Shown: piece by piece, positions 26,055 to 32,000 of the stretch
How the letters are laid out: each line of letters opens with the position of its first letter
Position numbering within the stretch: the stretch's first letter is position 1
From: Branchinecta lynchi
Lineage: Eukaryota > Arthropoda > Branchiopoda > Anostraca > Branchinectidae
Length of the DNA stretch: 64,000 nt
Assembly: GCA_023053575.1 (NCBI GenBank)
Contig: JAKZAP010000009.1
Coordinates: 14,861,869 to 14,925,868, forward strand
Direction of reading: 5' to 3'
The notes under the pieces: model-generated
Database searches by the model: none
Told to the model about the DNA's origin: nothing
What the model saw: the letters and a program-made list of their open reading frames with translations, nothing else
Position numbers and translations under genes: made by a program

Positions 26055-29000
26055 GAGGACAAAACCAAAGTGTTGCTCTCGCAACACAATTTCGTTATGG
26101 CATTCATATACTTGAACTTGCCTTTATATGAGATTATACTCAACTGTAGGCGTACTCGCGCCGTTCCCCGCGGACTCACTCCCCGTATTCTCACGGACGG
26201 GGAATGCTCTGATTATCATCATAATCATCAAAAAGGACTCCCTTTCAGATTCGGAGGGGAACCAATTTTTGCTGGTGTTGGTGCAATGTAAAATTAATTA
26301 AAAATAATCAGAATAAACAAAGACAAAAATAAATTGGCTCCAGACTAATTTCGTCAACTGCATATTTATTTTTTGAACAAAATCCATGTTGGAAGCATTC
26401 CCCGTGTTCTCGCTGTTTCTGTCCGCGGAGTCCGCGTGGAGTGACTCCCTCTATTCTCGCCGTTCCCTTTGATTCCCCGAGGAGTCCTCTGGGAACGGCG
26501 ATCAATTGATTAATAAATTTATTAAAATATTTACCTTGTCTAGGAAGGGTTAGCTTCTGACGTTACACTTCTGACTTTGAAGTCCGACTCAAGGTTGCCA
26601 CATGAAACATATTTAGAGAGTGACTTTTGACACAAAACAGAGAATCGGGAGTGAAATTTATTTTCATGAAACGTTCACTTTTGGTCGGAATCGCCTCTGT
26701 AAAAATAAGTAAGTAAGTAAGTAATTTATGTGTGACCCGCCGTTTTCAGAAAGCGGATTAAGTGAAGAAAATAAATAAAAATACATAAACATACACAAAA
26801 AGACACTTAATTTCAATCGTCGGCCAGGAAGCAGTGTAGAAGGTCGTCATCATCATAATTTAAAATTATGACACCTCATAATTTTCCTTTATGAAAAAAG
26901 CTTGAAATAGTCACTTCTAGTCGGAATCCCTGCTGCAAAAATAACACATTTGGTCATTTTCTGAAATAGAGTGATTTTATGTCCTGTTTAGGACAAGAGT
27001 GACAAAAAAAAATAGAGTGACAATTCACACTATCGTGCGACACGTGGCAGCCCTGGTCCGACTAAGAATGAAATGGACAATGACGTGCGCGGACTTATGC
27101 CCACAGATGGCGTTGATGTTGTTATGCAACACTTCCACGAATGGAATCAAGTTGTCCGAAATCGGCCAGTTCACCACCAGTACCTTTCAGAGGGACGTGG
27201 GTTCCGATCAAGGTTGTAAACACTGTAAAAAATTATCTCTACTGAGATAATATTAATCCGAAATAAGATTATCTTTAGAGACAAGATTAATCCCAGTAGC
27301 AAATACTGTAGTTAACTTTAATCCTCACTCGGAGAAACTTTTTACAGAGTATCGCCTGCACCTGCCATTTCTAGTATAACATCGTGATTTATAAGAGAAA
27401 TCCGGAAATGCATAGGTCTTGCCCGGTTTGTGGGGAAGGTGAGTATGGGCTTGGCCACATTCTCCTGCGGTGTCGTAGCCTCTCACATTTGAGGGGAAGT
27501 ATCTTTGAAAAGGGGAATGATGGCTTTCTCCCTGGGATTTTGAAATCAACGTCGCCGAGGAACATTATCGCAGTAGGGAATTTTGTTGGAAGGGCTTTAG
27601 AGTTTAGTAAGATTGAGGAAAGAGATAGAGCAAGTGCGCCGTAGAAATTATAGTAGTGGTGATTGAATGCTGGTTGTATTTATGTATGTTGATTGTTACT
27701 GTATATGGCCATACGGCTTTCAAATACAGATTATCTTATCTTATACCGTTCCGTTTTGTTCCAGGCATTCTGCAGAACGCGGCGGTTGACAACGTCTACT
27801 TCTTGAACACAACGGTTCAAAGGGGAACGATTGCAACCCTCCAATGCCGGGTCACTTCTGACGTCACACCTCACATTGAGTGGCTTAAGAGAGTGGAAGC
27901 ACACGATCGTTTTTTGTATACCAACCAAACCATCTCGGTTGGGGCAGAGGAATTCCGAGTCTTGAAATGTAAGTGCGATTTGGTTTCCGGATTCCGGTCG
28001 GATTCCGGGTTTTTCCCCAGTATCGTCACTTTTTGCTACAAATAAAGCTTATCGATATTCCTTAGCGTGCTGTTTTCTGGTCTATTTTGTCTCAGTTCTT
28101 CGTAGAGGAAGAGAAATGTGGTAGCCAACTCGATTGTTCCCAGGAAGAAGCTTGTCTTACGCCCAGATTTACCAGAAACTGACGAGAATCGGGAGAGGGT
28201 TTACTGCTTGTAACTCGGGATGGTGCAATATCTTTGAATATTTAATTTTTGGTACTACCTTAATTCGTTATCTTAATTCGTCGGAGCGAAATAAGGGCAA
28301 TAGTACTAATATTATAATGTAATATGTGCGGAGTCATGGGTAATAGTTGTTTTATAAGTATTAAACAGTTAGTGAGGTTCCTCAGGGTAGCCCTAGTCCA
28401 TAGAGATAGGTGCTTATAAAGTGTATTATTTTTGTTTGGTTGTGTTTATTTTTCATGTATTGCCATGGCATTAGGCTCTTAATGTAAGTAAAATCTTATC
28501 TTATCTATTGTAAGCGAATAAGGTCCATGACGAATCTGTTGTACTCTGTTCTTTCGTCGATTTGTGGTCGTGCGGTCTTCCAATGTTTCGTTCGCTTTAT
28601 TATTAGCAAAAATAATAATAATTGATAAAAAAAAAAAATAGATAAATACTCTTTGAGCCCAAGCTGACTTTGAGACATTTATTCAAACAATATCTACAAC
28701 GGATATACGTCAGCTACGATTCTTCACCAGCGATATTTCGGCCCTTCTTGGCAAGGGTCCTCGTCAGGCTGTCAATCTTCGAAAATATCGCTGATGAAGA
28801 ATCGTAGCTGACGTATATCCGTTGTAAACATTGTTTGAATTAAAAAAATAGGTCATTAAAATATTATTGTAGCAGTTCAATAGGATTTACAATCCCGTTG
28901 GTATTTGAATGGGATTTCCATCCATTGCTTGACTTGCTCCCCGACCAAGTCGGTGCTTCCCTGCAAGATGCTGCAGCGCTGCCGCTTCAACCAAGAAGAA

Positions 29001-32000
29001 AGTGAATCCAAAAACGCATGTTATGCAAAAGCGAAGAAGTGCTACAGCAGCGATGCAGCAGCGCTATTGCAACAAAAACGAGGCTCAGAAGTCATTTGAA
29101 CGTTGCCATGTATTTCCTCCGTTAGAAGGCTCCAGTCCTCCAAAATGGAGGAGTTCACAATCCTCTACGAGAAGAAGTTCTGTCGCGAACTTTTCCGCGT
29201 ACGGGGTTTCTTCATTTGTCTAAAATGACCTCTTGTGATGCACCCCCCCCCCTCCCCCTCCCCCACAATGTCAGAAGTTCCATAACAGACAGCAGAAGGA
29301 TGCGCGGTTTCAACAGCAATGCGTAACAGATAACACTTCGGATGTTGTATGTTGTGTTTGAAAATGTTATGTATAATAGGTGTTGCCATCAGGAAGAGCC
29401 GAAAAATCGTCAAAAAGCATCTGCTGAATTTTCCGATATGATGACGACAAACAAAAAAGTCAGTAGATGCTTTTTTGGCTCTTCCTGGCAATGCTGGTTC
29501 TGCATAACATTCCACGTATAACATTTTCCAACACAACAGATAGCATCCCAAGTGTTGTCTGTTACGCGCTGTCTGTTGAAACCGCGCATCCATCTGTTGT
29601 CCGTTATGAAACTTCTGACAGTGCAGTTGCGTAGATCAGAGCGAAATAACACTAGGAAGTCGCGCCAAGACTTGACAAAATCGACACACACTCGAATAGC
29701 AGCGATACAATCGCCACTAGTGATAGAGAACATCACCACCGAAACTCATTCAGTCGTTCAGTAGCGCCGGGTCCGATAACTTCATATCCTGGACATTGCA
29801 AAAAAATGATACAGTCTCCATGTTTCCTTGGTGTGCGCATACCGCACCTTTGCTATACTTAAAATTTCTGAACCCACAAGTTTGTCTCGCTGTAAATGCC
29901 GCGATCGTTGTGGGCGGCGCTTCGAGTACAGTCCGTTTGCAAAGCATGGCTCTACTCTCTAGTGTTATTTTGCTCTGTCGTAGATTTTCCGTATTCAAGG
30001 CCTACTTGTAAATGCAGCTCGATACTCAAGACGGTGAAAGTGCCTTAAAGGACCGAGGTTTTCGGGTTGAGATGCTGCAGTCTGTGTTCCCGTGCGTGGA
30101 AACGGATTATATTTCAGTGAACCGGTTGGTTTATGCTGTACGCATTCTCGCTTACTACGTCAAATAGTTTGTCATTTTTGTTTACTTTTCCCGAGAAGGG
30201 AAAATATAAATTTTTATTTATTTATTGGTAGATTCAGGTTATTTCATACAGGTCAGATAAATTAAGTTATATTATTTTTGTTAGATTTATAGGGTACGTA
30301 GTTGTTGTAAATATAGTAAAATTTTTAACGAGTACTGCATGTTCGAATTGTTTTTCTCCACAGTACTTGTGTCATCTCTTTGTATTTTTGTGTAAAATTA
30401 AAAAAACTTAAACTTGAACTTGAACTTGAACCCCTATTTTTTTTTTTTTTTAGCTGATGACATCGTTCGGAAGGAAGATGGCTCTTACGTCAACCGCCTG
30501 ACGATCCTCCAGGTTCAAGATGACGACGCAGGACTCTACGTCTGCCTTGGAGCAAACACAATGGGATATAGTTTCAAAGAAGCTTACTTAATTGTGATTC
30601 CTGGGGGTAAGTTCTATCTGTATTTGCAGAACTGGAGAATTCTCGAAGCACCCGTCGAACTTGTAATGCTGTCGTACAACTTCCCTGACCGTTTTGTTTA
30701 TTCTTATTCTCGAGCTTTTGAATTTCATACGGTATTTTCCACCCGCAAAAAAGCTGCAGTGACTTTCGGGATTGCCAGGTTTTGGGTCTTTCCACGCTGT
30801 TGGAAGTTTCATAACAGATAACACAAGGTTTGCAGTTTCAACCAATTGGATGTCCTGATTTTGTAATCGTTATGCATTATATTAGAGCTTAAATGACCCC
30901 TCACACTATTTACTCTTCAGCTTAAAGTATTTTAATATATTTGAACACTTTAAAACTAGGCTGTGCTTTCAACAAATAAAAATAGTCCACGGATTTGGCT
31001 GTTTTAAGCCTTTTCCGAGACGCGTTGACTTATAGCGGGAACAGGGAAACGATTTACATAACTGTTTTTTCTGATGGAAAAACTTCTCGCAGACAACCCG
31101 TCGACAGCGTGAAACACATCGAAGGTAGCAAAACACGGCAAGTGAGACAATCGGCTTGGTTGTGTTAGAGGGATTAGAATGTACTGTACGAAATTAGTGT
31201 CTCCGGGAAGGAAGGAAGGAAGGAATTTATTTCTTAAACATATTGAACATATTCTTAAACCATTAGCCCGTCTCAATATCTGACAACAGGTCACCTGTGC
31301 AAGACGGACATCAAATTATCAAGATCTATTGATCAATTTTTTTTTTTTTTTTTTTTTTAATACACTTGGTTTTAACTCACTCCAAATCAGCTTTCTTCAC
31401 TCAAACACCCCTAGCCTACCCCCCATTCCCCTCCCCAATCCTGTCCCGATCTTCATTAAATAACCAACTCAATTACCCAACAAACGGGTTTAGAAATATA
31501 TGGAGTGATGGTTGCGTTAGTATTATAGGTAAGACAGGTCCTTTAACTTCCGACGTCAGGGTTGATATCTGATTATGACAGCGAGACGGCCATTGAAAAT
31601 AACCTGTGCTAGGTGAAGGCGAGGCAGGTTATGAAAAATATCTGCCGAGTTCAGCGAGGTTGATATTTTTAAAAGGCCGTCAAGCTAGTTATTACGATAT
31701 CAACTGAGACGGAGAGGGAATTTTTGTTTAGTGAAATATCAACCCTAGCCTACTGTAAAAATTTGAAAATGACTGCTGGTGTGACCGGGGCATTTCTGTT
31801 TACAACAATTGTTCGCCATTTAAGCCAAGAGACAAAAGACAGCGTGACGTGACTGCAGTCCCCGAAAGCTACTTTCGTGAGTTACTTCCTCTGGGACAAT
31901 ATAACATAGGCCTACGGCCTACCTACCATACATTTTGCCATTAAATTCCAGGCGGGACAGAGAGCCGAGATTAGTCCAGAAAAATGTCCGCGTTTCCAAA

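Larger units (their letters stand above)
22254..26086. mobile_element. 3.8-kb segment bracketed by an inverted hairpin motif
   Basis: The left end reads GTGTTGCGAGAGCAACAC then TTTGGTTTTGT; the right end is its reverse complement ACAAAACCAAA then GTGTTGCTCTCGCAACAC. Each terminus is itself a palindromic hairpin. Inside are tandem copies of a cassette with GGTACACCAACTAGCAAAAG, the frame [18 protein letters not shown] and repeated 200-bp spacers, plus a later LINE insertion. I do not recognise the family and no target duplication is obvious. Confidence 0.5.

Noticed and set aside
29165..29739. ORFs of 142 and 109 codons on the - strand
   Set aside because: They lie in the arms of a 350-bp hairpin and lack any domain; the frames mirror each other across the palindrome.
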